A DNA stretch of 64,000 bases, from contig NZ_NJGV01000018.1 in assembly GCF_002213425.1 (NCBI RefSeq), positions 62,001 through 126,000 of the forward strand, read 5' to 3'. This DNA is from Herbaspirillum aquaticum. GTDB taxonomy: Bacteria; Pseudomonadota; Gammaproteobacteria; Burkholderiales; Burkholderiaceae_D. Below, one piece after another: positions 50,812 through 61,327 of this stretch. Below the pieces are notes generated by a model. That model was not told the origin of the DNA. It saw only the letters and a list, made by a program, of their open reading frames with translations, and ran no database searches. The position numbers were made by a program, and so were the translations under genes. The stretch's first letter is position 1. The number at the start of each line of letters is the position of its first letter.

Positions 50812-51693
50812 TCAGCTGGCGCCCAGCTGTGCCTGCACGCCCTGGTCGCGGGTAAAACGGAAGGTCACGATGACTTCCCACACGTCATCCTTGCCGCTGG
50901 TGCGCATGTTCTCGGGAAAACGGCCAAACGGCGCCGCACGCCGCACGATGGCCACCGCCGCCTGGTCCAGCGCGGCATTGCCGGAGCTTGTGCGCACCAC
51001 CACGCCGCCATCGCGCTCATAGAGGCTGCCATCCTGGAACACCGGGATCACCACCAGCAGTTCACCGTAGAGCTTCTTGCCGTCGCGAGTCGGGAAGTTC
51101 AGCGTGCCGACTTTTTCCACCTTGTCCTGCAGTGCCTTGAAGTACTGCGCATACCCCACTTCGCGTGTACTCGGCGTGATCTGGGTCTTCTTCGGGCGCT
51201 TGTTGTATTGCTCGATGTCCTTGGCCAGTTCGGCTTCCATGCGCGCCATGGCCTTGGCGGTTTCGGTCAGGTCGCGCGCGTTGGGCTGCGGCGTCTCGGT
51301 CGGCTTCTGCAGCTCGCTGCTGGCCACGTGCTGGCGTGCCTCCTGCAGCTGCGCCAGCATCTTGCGCTGCTGCTGCTCCAGCTCGGCCACCTTGCGCTGG
51401 GCGGCCTTGACGCTGTCGCCGCTCTCGACCCGCTGCATGTCCGGCAGCGGCGATCGGGCGCGGCCGTCGTCGGCATTGCCGCCGCCATCCAGGTTGGCCT
51501 GCGCCAGCGCCTGGGCGTTGACTGGTTTCTTGTCATGCTTGGCGTTGACCAGGATGACTTCCAGCTCGGGATCGGACGGCTTGAAACGGAAGGCATCGGG
51601 CGCAGCGAAGTGCACGGCCAGCAAGAGGCCATGCACCAGCAGCGAGATTCCGAGCGCAACGCTCAGCAGACGATGTTGGGCAAACAGGTTCAC
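50812..51693 (-). CDS. TonB-family energy transducer
   Basis: The protein has 293 residues. An N-terminal membrane anchor is at about 10-28 (SVALGISLLVHGLLLAVHF). A long periplasmic region (60-190) is Gln/Glu/Lys-rich and probably coiled coil rather than the usual Pro-rich spacer. The C-terminal TonB domain (about 200-285) has LYGELLVVIPVFQDGSLY, ALDQAAVAIVRRAAPFGRFP and VIVTFRF. The start is GTG. No exbBD is adjacent. It lies between the RNB nuclease and aroE. Confidence 0.87.
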   Translation of the reverse strand: MNLFAQHRLLSVALGISLLVHGLLLAVHFAAPDAFRFKPSDPELEVILVNAKHDKKPVNAQALAQANLDGGGNADDGRARSPLPDMQRVESGDSVKAAQRKVAELEQQQRKMLAQLQEARQHVASSELQKPTETPQPNARDLTETAKAMARMEAELAKDIEQYNKRPKKTQITPSTREVGYAQYFKALQDKVEKVGTLNFPTRDGKKLYGELLVVIPVFQDGSLYERDGGVVVRTSSGNAALDQAAVAIVRRAAPFGRFPENMRTSGKDDVWEVIVTFRFTRDQGVQAQLGAS

Positions 51694-51748
51694 AGCAAAC
51701 GGGAAGCAACGACGATAGACACAGCGCCAATTCTACGCCAGCACCGGC

Positions 51749-53857
51749 TCATTGGGCCGCTTGCGCGGACGGGTTTTCGCCCGCGTCGGCCGCTGGATCG
51801 TGTGCATCTTCCTGCGCAGCATCCTGTGCAGAATCTTGCGCAGCATCCTGTTCAGCGGCCGCTTCCTCGCCCTGTTCTTCGCTACCCATGGAGGCCATGC
51901 CTTCGAGCAACTCGTCATCATCTTCACCGAGGTCGCTGGCCAGCGCCTGGGCAGCGGCGGCGGGCACTTCGAGCAGGCGCGCTTCCACGGTCAGGTCGAC
52001 CTCATCCCAGCGCAGCAGGTCCAGCTTGACCTGCAGGCCGCGCGCCAGTTGCGGCAAGCCCGGCATGCGCAGCACCAGCGGGATTTCGACCAGGCGCAGG
52101 ATTTCATCCTTGAGCACCACGGCTTCCACGGTACGGGCGTTTTCCTGCGCCAGCCAGCGCAGGCACCAGTAACGTTCCATGGTGGACTGGAAATCGGCAT
52201 AGCCGGAGTAGGCCGCATCGAAGCCGGAAACGATGGCGAAGAGATCGGCATCGCGCGGCTTGAAGGGCGCTACCAGCGGCGCGGTCACGCCGTGCTCGAT
52301 GCAGGCCAGGATCTGCCACTGGTTGACCAGGTCGGTATAGCGGCGCAGCGGCGAGGTGCTCCAGGCATATTGATCCACGCCCAGGCCCTGGTGGGGCGCG
52401 GCGTGGGTGACCATGCGCACCTGCATCTTGGCGGCCCAGCCACCGGCCCCGCCACCTTGCGCGCGGTAGATGCCGGGCACGCCGTGATCGGCCATGAGCT
52501 TGCCCCAGGTGCTGTTGGCGAAAATCATCAGCTCGGCCACGATCTTGTCCAGCGGTGCGCCACGGCGGCGGCGCACGATGCTCACCACATCGTTCTCGAC
52601 GTAGAAGTTGAAGTCGACACGGTTGTTCTGCTCCGGGCGCAGGCCGAAGCTCTCGCGCTTGGCCATGCGGCCCTGTTCGAGCAGTTGCACCCACTGCCAC
52701 AGGAGCGCGATCTCTTCCTTGTGCGGATACTCGCCGCGATTCTCGGCCAGGGCCTCCTCGGTGACCAGCTCGTCGAGGTCGTTGTGGCGCAGGTTGGCGG
52801 CAATGGGGACCAGCTCGGCACGGGTCTCGGTGGCCAGCACTTCCCAGCTGGCCGCATCCAGGGTCGCATAGAGCGACAGCGCAGGACGGGCAGCACCGGC
52901 ATCGAGCGTATAGGTGGCCACCAGGTCGTCGGGCAGCATGGTGATCTTCTCGCCCGGCATGTAGACGGTGGACATGCGCGCACGCGCAATCGCATCGATC
53001 GCATCGCCGCGCTTGATGGCCAGGCCCGGTGCGGCGATGTGGATACCCACGCGCAGCTTGCCGTCCGGCAGGCGGGTGACGGACAGGGCATCATCGATTT
53101 CGGTGGTGGTCACGTCATCGATGGAGAAGGCCTGTACATCGGCCAGCGGCAGGTCGGTGGTGGCCGGCGGGATATCGATGGCCGGGAAACCGGTGCCGCG
53201 CGGGAAGAATTCGGAGAGGAAACGCGCGTAATGCAGGTCCTTGGGCGAGGCCACGCCACCGGCGGCCAGCATCAGGCGCTGCGGGGTGGTCTGCATTTCC
53301 TTGGCGGCGGCGTCCAGGGCCTTGAATTCGATGCCGTTCTTGTCCGGCTTGAAGAGCAGTTGCAGGGCGATGGGGCGGAAGGCTTCCGGCAGTTTGTGGG
53401 CCTTGAGTTCCTCCACATACACGGCCTGTGCGGCCAGTTGCTGCTTCTTCTTTTCCAGCCCGGCCAGGGCCGCCTGCAGCGAGGCTTGCGGGGCCGCCTT
53501 GTAGCGGCCGCGGCCCTTCTTGTAGAAATAGATCGGCGCACGATGCAGGCACAGCAGCAGGCCGGCCGCTTCCGGGGGCAGCGGGGCGTGGCCGAAATAT
53601 TCGGCGGCCAGGTCGGTGAAACCGAATTCTTCTTCGCCGGCCACTTCCCAGAGGAAATCCAGGTCGACTTCATCAGCGATGGCCTGGGCCTGTTGCATCA
53701 GCTCCTGCGGCGCGGGGGCAGCGAATTGCAGCAGCGCATCGCGCGACTTGACTTTGGCGCGCTTGCCGGAGGCCATCTCGACCTGGTAGGACTCGCCCTG
53801 CTGGGTCATGATGGAGCCGGCCTTGAAGTCGCCGGATTCTTCGAACAATAAATTCAT
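51749..53857 (-). CDS. RNB-domain exoribonuclease (RNase II family)
   Basis: A 702-residue nuclease. The catalytic RNB domain is at about 225-540: IDDVTTTEIDDALSVTRLPDG holds the Asp cluster and VGIHIAAPG follows, with LRRYTDLVNQWQ near its end. The N-terminal part lacks a canonical cold-shock pair but has small beta segments. The last 45 residues are a disordered Ala/Glu/Asp/Gln tail (repeats of DAAQ), unusual for the family. It degrades RNA 3' to 5'. The gene follows ubiC in the opposite order of transcription, seven bases after this stop-side boundary on the same strand. Confidence 0.9.
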   Translation of the reverse strand: MNLLFEESGDFKAGSIMTQQGESYQVEMASGKRAKVKSRDALLQFAAPAPQELMQQAQAIADEVDLDFLWEVAGEEEFGFTDLAAEYFGHAPLPPEAAGLLLCLHRAPIYFYKKGRGRYKAAPQASLQAALAGLEKKKQQLAAQAVYVEELKAHKLPEAFRPIALQLLFKPDKNGIEFKALDAAAKEMQTTPQRLMLAAGGVASPKDLHYARFLSEFFPRGTGFPAIDIPPATTDLPLADVQAFSIDDVTTTEIDDALSVTRLPDGKLRVGIHIAAPGLAIKRGDAIDAIARARMSTVYMPGEKITMLPDDLVATYTLDAGAARPALSLYATLDAASWEVLATETRAELVPIAANLRHNDLDELVTEEALAENRGEYPHKEEIALLWQWVQLLEQGRMAKRESFGLRPEQNNRVDFNFYVENDVVSIVRRRRGAPLDKIVAELMIFANSTWGKLMADHGVPGIYRAQGGGAGGWAAKMQVRMVTHAAPHQGLGVDQYAWSTSPLRRYTDLVNQWQILACIEHGVTAPLVAPFKPRDADLFAIVSGFDAAYSGYADFQSTMERYWCLRWLAQENARTVEAVVLKDEILRLVEIPLVLRMPGLPQLARGLQVKLDLLRWDEVDLTVEARLLEVPAAAAQALASDLGEDDDELLEGMASMGSEEQGEEAAAEQDAAQDSAQDAAQEDAHDPAADAGENPSAQAAQ

Positions 53858-53863
53858 CTGCTT

Positions 53864-54478
53864 CTATCGCTTTTCAATCGGTACGTGGGCCGGCAGCGGA
53901 CGCATCAGCGCCTCCAGTGCCGGCAGGAAAACATCGGTGACCATCAGCACGCCGCCGCGCCGGGTAAACAGGGAGCGGCGCGCCAGCAAACTGGTCGGCA
54001 ATTCGGACTCGGGCAAGGCCTGCGCGATGCGGCGCATCAGCGGGTGGCCGGCGGACAGCCGAGCATACTGGATGGGACTGCGCCCGACCAGCGGATCAAA
54101 GAACAAGTTGGCGCCCAGGGGCGTGGTACCGAGCTTGCTGAAAAAGGGCCAGTCGGACTTGACCGAGCCGGTCGACAGCACCGTATGCCCGAACACCACC
54201 GGCTGCCCGTCGCCCAGCAGGATGACATCGCGCTCCACCACCCGGCTACGGGGCGATATGCGCAAGGCTTCATGCTCATCGGCCAGGATGCGGCCCGGGC
54301 GCTGGCGCAACAGGCGCACGCTGAAGCTGTCGGTGCGTTTCTTCAGTTTCAGGGTCATGGAACCGGGGTCGGCCAGCCAGGCCCGGGTGCGCCGCATCAG
54401 GTCGCCATCGGTAGCCAAGAGCGCCGCCAATGCCTGCGGATGCGCCATCCAGCGCGCCTTGCGCACGGCCTGCGGCAT
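53864..54478 (-). CDS. ubiC: Chorismate-pyruvate lyase
   Basis: A 204-residue enzyme that makes 4-hydroxybenzoate for ubiquinone. Conserved parts are the Leu/Arg-rich LTDGDLM-like ATDGDLMRRTRAWL, FSVRLLRQ, SRVVERDVILLGDGQPVVFGHTVL and LGANLFFDPLVGRSPIQYARL. The start ATG at 54478 touches the stop of the YqiA-like hydrolase upstream. The RNB gene lies on the same strand 114 bases... upstream of the start there is no gap. It forms a tight run mpl-yqiA-ubiC-RNB. Confidence 0.88.
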   Translation of the reverse strand: MPQAVRKARWMAHPQALAALLATDGDLMRRTRAWLADPGSMTLKLKKRTDSFSVRLLRQRPGRILADEHEALRISPRSRVVERDVILLGDGQPVVFGHTVLSTGSVKSDWPFFSKLGTTPLGANLFFDPLVGRSPIQYARLSAGHPLMRRIAQALPESELPTSLLARRSLFTRRGGVLMVTDVFLPALEALMRPLPAHVPIEKR

Positions 54479-55068
54479 CAGCGCACCGCCTTGCCGGGCA
54501 GGTCCACGCCGCAGAAGGCCAGTACCTCGTCCAGATGATCGGCAAACTCGGCCATGCCATGGTCGCTGCCCTCGATGACGGTCTGGCGCGCGCCGGGGTA
54601 ATGGGCCACCATCTCGCGCCAGTCCAGCACCTCGTCGCCGGTGGCCGCCAGCAGGAAATAGCGCTCGGGGCGCGTGATGGCCGGCACGGCCAGGGCCAGC
54701 AGCTCGGCGATGTACTCGCGCTTGAATTCAAAGGGTTCGTCGGAGTGATATTGCGTGGTCACGCCGACATAGGATTCCAGGTCACGCGGCGGCTTGACCG
54801 CCGGATTGACCAGCACCGCCCGGCAGCCGGTGTGTTCGGCCAGCCAGGTGGCGTAGTAGCCACCCAGCGACGAGCCGACCACGGTCAGCGCGGCCGGGTC
54901 CACCCCCGCCACCAGCGCACCGGCCAGGGCGATGGCCCCGGCCGGCGAGGCCGGCAATTGCGGACAGGCGTACTGGTCCTGCAGGCCGAGCTCGGCCATG
55001 CGCTGTCCCATCACGCGCGCCTTGAAGGACTGCGGCGAAGAACGAAAGCCGTGCAGGTACAGGATCAT
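54478..55068 (-). CDS. YqiA/YcfP-family alpha/beta hydrolase (esterase-like)
   Basis: A 196-residue hydrolase. It opens MILYLHGFRSSPQSFKA, the nucleophile elbow is VGSSLGGYYAT (Ser92 region), and the His lies in EGSDHGMAEFADHLDEV; LVNPAVKP and DEVLDW complete the YqiA pattern. The ATG overlaps the mpl stop by four bases, and its stop abuts ubiC. E. coli YqiA has esterase activity on acyl substrates; the physiological role is unknown. Confidence 0.9.
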   Translation of the reverse strand: MILYLHGFRSSPQSFKARVMGQRMAELGLQDQYACPQLPASPAGAIALAGALVAGVDPAALTVVGSSLGGYYATWLAEHTGCRAVLVNPAVKPPRDLESYVGVTTQYHSDEPFEFKREYIAELLALAVPAITRPERYFLLAATGDEVLDWREMVAHYPGARQTVIEGSDHGMAEFADHLDEVLAFCGVDLPGKAVR

Positions 55069-56447
55069 GCCAGTGCGTCCAGCAGCTTCTGGTGCACGCC
55101 GCCGAAGCCGCCATTGCTCATCACCAGCACATGGTCGCCGGGCTGCGCGGCGGCCTTGACTGCCTGCACCAATGCATCGAGGTCATGGAAGGCGGCGGCC
55201 CTCTGGCCCAGCGGGGCCAGCGCTTCGGCCAGGTCCCAGCCCAGCGCATCGCGCCCGGACTGGGCGCCGAAACCGAAGACCAGGTCGGCCTCCGCCAGGC
55301 TGCCCGGCAGGGCTTCTTTCATCGTACCCAGCTTCATGGTGTTGGAACGCGGCTCCAGCACGGCCAGGATGCGGGCGCCCCCGACCTTCTTGCGCAGCCC
55401 TGCCACCGTGGTGGCAATGGCGGTCGGGTGATGGGCGAAATCGTCATACACGGCCACGCCATTGGCGCTGCCGCGCAGCTCCATGCGCCGCTTCACGCTC
55501 TGGAAAGCGCCCAGTGCCTCGATGGCCTGGGCCGCCGGCACGCCCACGTGACGGGCAGCGGCGATGGCGGCGATGGCGTTCATGCGGTTATGTTCACCGG
55601 TCAGCGACCAATCCACCGTGCCTTGCGACTGGCCTTCGAAGAAGACCTCGAAACGGCCATCGTCGTGGGTCTGCAGCGACCAGCCGGGCTGGCCGGCAGC
55701 CACGCCAAAATCTTCACGTTCGCTCCAGCAGCCACGTGCCAGCACGCGCTGCAATGCGGCTTCGCGGCCATTGACAATGACCCGGCCGATGCCGGGCACG
55801 GTGCGCACCAGATGGTGGAATTGCGTCTCGATGGCGGCCAGATCGGGGAAGATGTCGGCGTGATCGTATTCAAGGTTGTTCAGCACGGCAGTCCGGCTGC
55901 GGTAGTGCACGAACTTGCTGCGCTTGTCGAAGAAGGCGGTGTCGTACTCGTCGGCTTCGATGACGAAGAAGGGAGACGGCCCACCCTGGCCATCACTGCC
56001 CAGGCGCGCCGAGATGCCGAAGTTCATCGGCACCCCGCCGATCAGGAAGCCCGGCTGGTAGCCCGCGTGTTCCAGCACCCAGGCCAGCATGGCCGAGGTG
56101 GTGGTCTTGCCATGCGTGCCGGCCACCGACAGGACCCACTTGTCCTGCAGGATGTTTTCGCCCATCCATTGCGGCCCGGACACATAAGGCAGGCCGCGGT
56201 TGAGGATCTCTTCCATCAGCGGGTTGCCGCGCGAGACCACGTTGCCGATGACGAACAGGTCCGGCTTGATCTCCACCTGGGACGGCTCGAAACCCTGGGT
56301 CAGGGTGATGCCCTGGGCTTCCAGCTGGGTGCTCATCGGGGGATAGACGTTGGCGTCGCAGCCGGTCACGGTATGGCCAGCCTCTTTGGCCAGCACGGCC
56401 AGGCCGCCCATGAAGGTGCCGCAGATGCCGAGGATGTGTATATGCAT
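55065..56447 (-). CDS. mpl: UDP-N-acetylmuramate:tripeptide ligase Mpl
   Basis: A 460-residue Mur ligase used in murein recycling. MHIHILGICGTFMGGLAVLAKEAGH opens it, the ATP loop is VAGTHGKTTTSAML, EADEYDTAFFDKRSKFVHY is the Mpl-specific segment, and DDFAHHPTAI and LEPRSNTMKLG follow. The start at 56447 is by homology. It is divergent from the gene at 56514 and, with anmK elsewhere in the window, gives a wall-recycling theme. Confidence 0.96.
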   Translation of the reverse strand: MHIHILGICGTFMGGLAVLAKEAGHTVTGCDANVYPPMSTQLEAQGITLTQGFEPSQVEIKPDLFVIGNVVSRGNPLMEEILNRGLPYVSGPQWMGENILQDKWVLSVAGTHGKTTTSAMLAWVLEHAGYQPGFLIGGVPMNFGISARLGSDGQGGPSPFFVIEADEYDTAFFDKRSKFVHYRSRTAVLNNLEYDHADIFPDLAAIETQFHHLVRTVPGIGRVIVNGREAALQRVLARGCWSEREDFGVAAGQPGWSLQTHDDGRFEVFFEGQSQGTVDWSLTGEHNRMNAIAAIAAARHVGVPAAQAIEALGAFQSVKRRMELRGSANGVAVYDDFAHHPTAIATTVAGLRKKVGGARILAVLEPRSNTMKLGTMKEALPGSLAEADLVFGFGAQSGRDALGWDLAEALAPLGQRAAAFHDLDALVQAVKAAAQPGDHVLVMSNGGFGGVHQKLLDALA

Positions 56448-56513
56448 AGCGAATCTTGGGGTGTAATCCCGCGATTTTACCTGAGGCGGCGGGTGCATCC
56501 GCTAACGAGTATC

Positions 56514-57155
56514 ATGTCGCCCATGTCTGAATTTGAATTCACCTCCCCCACCGAGCAGCTGCGCGCCGAAATCGCCGCAGCCGCCGCCCGCATGATCGCC
56601 GAGGATGGCGCCGACTACGGCACCGCCAAGCGCAAGGCGGCCAAACAGATCCTGGGCAACCAGAAGGTGCGCGGCGAGATCATGCCGGATAACGAGCAGA
56701 TCGAAGAAGAAGTCCGCATCTACAACGAACTCTTCTTTGCCGACACCCAGCCGGCGCGCCTGTTGCACCTGCGCCAGGTGGCCCTGCAGCTGATGCAGGA
56801 CCTGCAGCAGTTCAATCCTTATATTACCGGCGCAGTCTGGAATGGCACTGCCGGTGAACATTCTGACATCCACTTGCAGCTCTTCTCCCCCAGCGCCAAG
56901 GATGTGGAGATTTTCCTGCTGAACAAGAATGTGAACTTCGAGGTCGGGGAGACCAGCCACTTCCGCACTGGCCAGGCCGTGGAGACCCTGAGTTTCCTGC
57001 TGCCCCAGCGGGGCGCCGACCCCGAGCTGGCCCATCTGGCCCTGTATGACGAAGACGACCTGCGCGGCAGCCTGCGCGCCGCCCCGGGCAAACGCCCCGA
57101 GCGCGGTGATGCGGCTGCGCTGGCCGCGCTCATCGATGCACCCTCCGAGGACTGA
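56514..57155 (+). CDS. Conserved protein of unknown function beside mpl
   Basis: A 213-residue acidic soluble protein. The N-terminal half is helical (LRAEIAAAAARMIAEDGADYGTAKRKAAKQ). The middle (about 105-150) reads GAVWNGTAGEHSDIHLQLFS then KDVEIFLLNKNVNFE, faintly like a nucleotidyltransferase core with G-T-A and D-I-H, but the acidic pair is not convincing. I recognise it only as conserved in Burkholderiales next to mpl and a TlpA-like gene. The start at 56514 is slightly better placed for a ribosome site than 56523. Confidence 0.75.
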   Translation: MSPMSEFEFTSPTEQLRAEIAAAAARMIAEDGADYGTAKRKAAKQILGNQKVRGEIMPDNEQIEEEVRIYNELFFADTQPARLLHLRQVALQLMQDLQQFNPYITGAVWNGTAGEHSDIHLQLFSPSAKDVEIFLLNKNVNFEVGETSHFRTGQAVETLSFLLPQRGADPELAHLALYDEDDLRGSLRAAPGKRPERGDAAALAALIDAPSED

Positions 57156-57158
57156 TTC

Positions 57159-57680
57159 ATGACGAAGCTGAAAAATGTGATCCTGTTGGCCGTGGTTGCG
57201 GTCGTTTGCGTGGGTGTTGGCGTTTATGCCAGCCATCGCGCCAACCCGCCCGCCTCGCCCGAGACCCAGGCGCTCAACAAGCTGCTGTCGCAATCGATGC
57301 CGGATGCCAGCGGCCAGACCCTATCGCTGGCGCAATACAAGGGCAAGCCCCTGGTGGTCAACTTCTGGGCCACCTGGTGCGGCCCCTGCGTGGAAGAAAT
57401 GCCGGAACTGACGGCCTTGCAGCAGGAGATCGCGCCGGTGCAAATCCTCGGAATTGGCGTCGATAGTCAGGAAAATATCGCCAAGTTTGCGCAAAAGTAC
57501 CAAATCCGCTATCCTCTCTTCGTTGCCGGAACCGGCGCCACCGATTTGCTGCGGCAATTCGGCAATCAGGCGGGCGGACTTCCGTTCACCGCTCTGGTGG
57601 GCAAGGACGGCAACGTCAAGAAGGTCTACCTGGGCCGCATCAAGTTCGATGAACTGCGCGCCGACCTGTCACAGCTCTGA
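57159..57680 (+). CDS. TlpA/ResA-type membrane-anchored thiol-disulfide oxidoreductase
   Basis: A 173-residue thioredoxin-like protein. An uncleaved membrane anchor is at about 7-24. The redox centre is FWATWCGPCVEEMPEL (CGPC), and the cis-Pro lies in GLPFTALVGKDGNVKK. It starts three bases after the preceding stop, so the two are one operon. Periplasmic reductants of this type serve cytochrome c maturation or protein repair; the partner is unknown. Confidence 0.92.
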   Translation: MTKLKNVILLAVVAVVCVGVGVYASHRANPPASPETQALNKLLSQSMPDASGQTLSLAQYKGKPLVVNFWATWCGPCVEEMPELTALQQEIAPVQILGIGVDSQENIAKFAQKYQIRYPLFVAGTGATDLLRQFGNQAGGLPFTALVGKDGNVKKVYLGRIKFDELRADLSQL

Positions 57681-57811
57681 ATCGCAGAGTCAATTGCAGG
57701 GCCACCTCGGCGGCCCGCAAACGCAAATCCGTGAAAAGAAAGTTTTTCTTGCCAAATGATGGCATTTGACGGCAAAATGCGCGCATCGTCGTCAAACGGA
57801 GCTCAATCTCC

Positions 57812-58249
57812 ATGGCAAAACAGCTTCTCCTGCTCAATGGACCGAACCTCAATCTGCTCGGAACCCGGGAGCCGGAAGTCTACGGATCCACCACGCTGGC
57901 CGATATCGAACAGCGTGCACAAGAACAGGCCCGCGCCGCCGGCGCGACTCTGGCCACCTTCCAGAGCAACCACGAAGGTGCGCTGATCGACCGCATCCAC
58001 CAGGCGCGCCTGGAGGGGGTCGATGGCATCATCATCAATCCGGGTGGACTGACCCACACCAGCGTGGCATTGCGCGATGCGCTGGCCGGGGTGGCGATTC
58101 CCTTCGTGGAATTGCATATCTCCAATGTGCACCAGCGCGAGGAGTTCCGGCATTTTTCCTACCTGTCCGGCATCGCCCGGGCAGTCCTGTGCGGCTTCGG
58201 GGTCGATGGCTATCGCATGGCCGTTGATTTCTGGCTGCGTCAATCCTGA
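57812..58249 (+). CDS. aroQ: 3-dehydroquinate dehydratase, type II
   Basis: A 145-residue dodecameric enzyme. [17 protein letters not shown] holds the active-site Tyr and Arg, QSNHEG and [16 protein letters not shown] follow, and [18 protein letters not shown] carries His and the mobile loop residues. It precedes accB by 123 bases; aroQ-accB-accC is a conserved order in Proteobacteria. Confidence 0.97.
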   Translation: MAKQLLLLNGPNLNLLGTREPEVYGSTTLADIEQRAQEQARAAGATLATFQSNHEGALIDRIHQARLEGVDGIIINPGGLTHTSVALRDALAGVAIPFVELHISNVHQREEFRHFSYLSGIARAVLCGFGVDGYRMAVDFWLRQS

Positions 58250-58372
58250 GGGCGGACACGCCGCTTCGAACGGATCGCTTCACGTACTGCAAGACCCAGA
58301 CTGAACCCGCCGGGCGCGACAGAGCGCCGGCGTTTCGTTTAACACTACTCATCTACATTCCGAGGGATTCAA

Positions 58373-58846
58373 ATGGATTTACGAAAACTCAAGACGCTGA
58401 TCGACCTGGTTGCTGAATCGGCCATCGAAGAGCTGGAAGTCACCGAAGGCGAAAGCAAGGTCCGCATCGTCAAGTCGTCCCCGAATGCCCAGAACCAGGT
58501 CGTGATGGTGCCGCAACAGCAAGCCTACGCCCCCGCCGCCGCCCCCGTGGCCGCGCCCGCCCCGGCAGCTGCGGCTCCCGCTGCCGCACCGGCGGCGCCG
58601 GCCGTGCCGGAAGGCTACATCGTCAAGTCGCCCATGGTCGGTACCTTCTACCGCTCCTCGGCACCGGGCGCACCGGCCTTCGTCGAAGTGGGCAAGGAAG
58701 TCAAGGAAGGCGATACCCTGTGCATCATCGAAGCCATGAAGCTGCTCAACGAAATCGACGCCGACAAGGGTGGCGTGGTCAAGCAGATCCTGGTGGAAAA
58801 CGGCCAGGCCGTCGAGTTCGGCCAACCGCTGTTCGTGCTGGGCTGA
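58373..58846 (+). CDS. accB: Biotin carboxyl carrier protein of acetyl-CoA carboxylase
   Basis: A 157-residue carrier. The N-terminal 45 residues form the dimerisation part, residues 50-80 are an Ala/Pro linker, and residues 82-157 are the biotinyl domain with the EAMKLLNE motif (Lys123 biotinylated) and the thumb loop region. It carries CO2 from AccC to the carboxyltransferase for malonyl-CoA. accC follows 117 bases later. Confidence 0.97.
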   Translation: MDLRKLKTLIDLVAESAIEELEVTEGESKVRIVKSSPNAQNQVVMVPQQQAYAPAAAPVAAPAPAAAAPAAAPAAPAVPEGYIVKSPMVGTFYRSSAPGAPAFVEVGKEVKEGDTLCIIEAMKLLNEIDADKGGVVKQILVENGQAVEFGQPLFVLG

Positions 58847-58963
58847 TTCCCGCCGCAGCAGTCCCTGGCCTGGCAGCAACGGCCGCCGCGCGGCACATGC
58901 CGGCTGCCGCGGCCTGGCTCCGGAACCTATAACGCTTGAACCTGGCGACGCCTCATTCCTGTT

Positions 58964-60343
<1,380 letters not shown>

Positions 60344-60409
60344 ATCGCAGTTCAGCAGCAAAAGCAGCAACAACAGTACTAACAGTAACGACAGCAAAGG
60401 CAGGCAAGC
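60344..60409 (+). repeat. Low-complexity A/C/G-rich spacer between accC and prmA
   Basis: The 66-base gap is built largely from CAGCA, CAACA and CAGTA units with almost no secondary-structure potential, ending in AAAGGCAGG before the prmA start. It is probably an unstructured ribosome-loading region; a coding role is not evident. Confidence 0.4.
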
Positions 60410-61324
60410 ATGGCTTGGGTAGAAATCGTCATCGAAGTGGCGCGCGAACAGGCGGAGGCATTGTCCGACGCCCTGATGGACTCTGGCGCCCTTTCGGTGT
60501 CGGTGGAAGATGCCGATGAAGGGACGGACGCCGAGCGTCCGCTCTTCGGCGAACCCGGCATGGAGCCGGAAGAAGCCGCCTGGGACCGCAGCCGTGTGGT
60601 GGCGCTGGCCGGCAAGGATGCCGATCACGCGACCATCGTCATGGATGCCGCCAAGGCCATCGGCCTGGACTATGCCCTGCCCTTTGCCACGCGCACTGTG
60701 GAAGAGCAGGACTGGGTGCGCCTGACGCAATCCCAGTTCGAGCCCATCCACATTGGCCAGCGTATCTGGGTCGTGCCCAGCTGGCACGAGGCACCGTCCG
60801 ATCCGGACGCCCTGGTGCTGGAACTGGATCCGGGCCTGGCCTTCGGCACCGGCAGCCATCCGACCACCCGGCTGTGCATGGAGTGGCTGGAAACCAATGC
60901 CACGCAAGCCCAAACCCTGCTGGACTACGGCTGCGGCTCGGGCATCCTGGCCCTGGTGGCCGCCAAGATCGGCGTGCCGCAGGTGATCGGGGTGGACATC
61001 GATCCGCAGGCACTGGAGTCGGCCCAGCACAATACTGAACGCAACCACTGCAGCGCCACCTATTACCTGCCGGAACCCTTCGCCGCCGCCCACCCGGAAG
61101 GTGAACGATTCGACGTGGTGGTGGCCAACATCCTGGCCGGCCCCCTGCAACTGATGGCGCCCATGCTGGCTGGCCGCGTGCGCGCCGGCGGCGCGCTGGT
61201 GCTTTCGGGCGTGCTGGATCGCCAGGCCCAGGAAGTCATCAACGCCTACGCGCCCTGGATCGCCCTGACCGTCTGGGCAGAACATGAAGGCTGGGTGGCC
61301 CTGACAGGCCGCCTGCCGGAGTAA
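60410..61324 (+). CDS. prmA: Ribosomal protein L11 methyltransferase
   Basis: A 304-residue SAM-dependent enzyme. The N-terminal substrate-recognition domain (1-60) opens [20 protein letters not shown]. The SAM site is [18 protein letters not shown], preceded by [20 protein letters not shown], and the catalytic motif is [15 protein letters not shown]. It trimethylates L11. It follows accC on the same strand. Confidence 0.96.
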   Translation: MAWVEIVIEVAREQAEALSDALMDSGALSVSVEDADEGTDAERPLFGEPGMEPEEAAWDRSRVVALAGKDADHATIVMDAAKAIGLDYALPFATRTVEEQDWVRLTQSQFEPIHIGQRIWVVPSWHEAPSDPDALVLELDPGLAFGTGSHPTTRLCMEWLETNATQAQTLLDYGCGSGILALVAAKIGVPQVIGVDIDPQALESAQHNTERNHCSATYYLPEPFAAAHPEGERFDVVVANILAGPLQLMAPMLAGRVRAGGALVLSGVLDRQAQEVINAYAPWIALTVWAEHEGWVALTGRLPE

Positions 61325-61327
61325 TCC

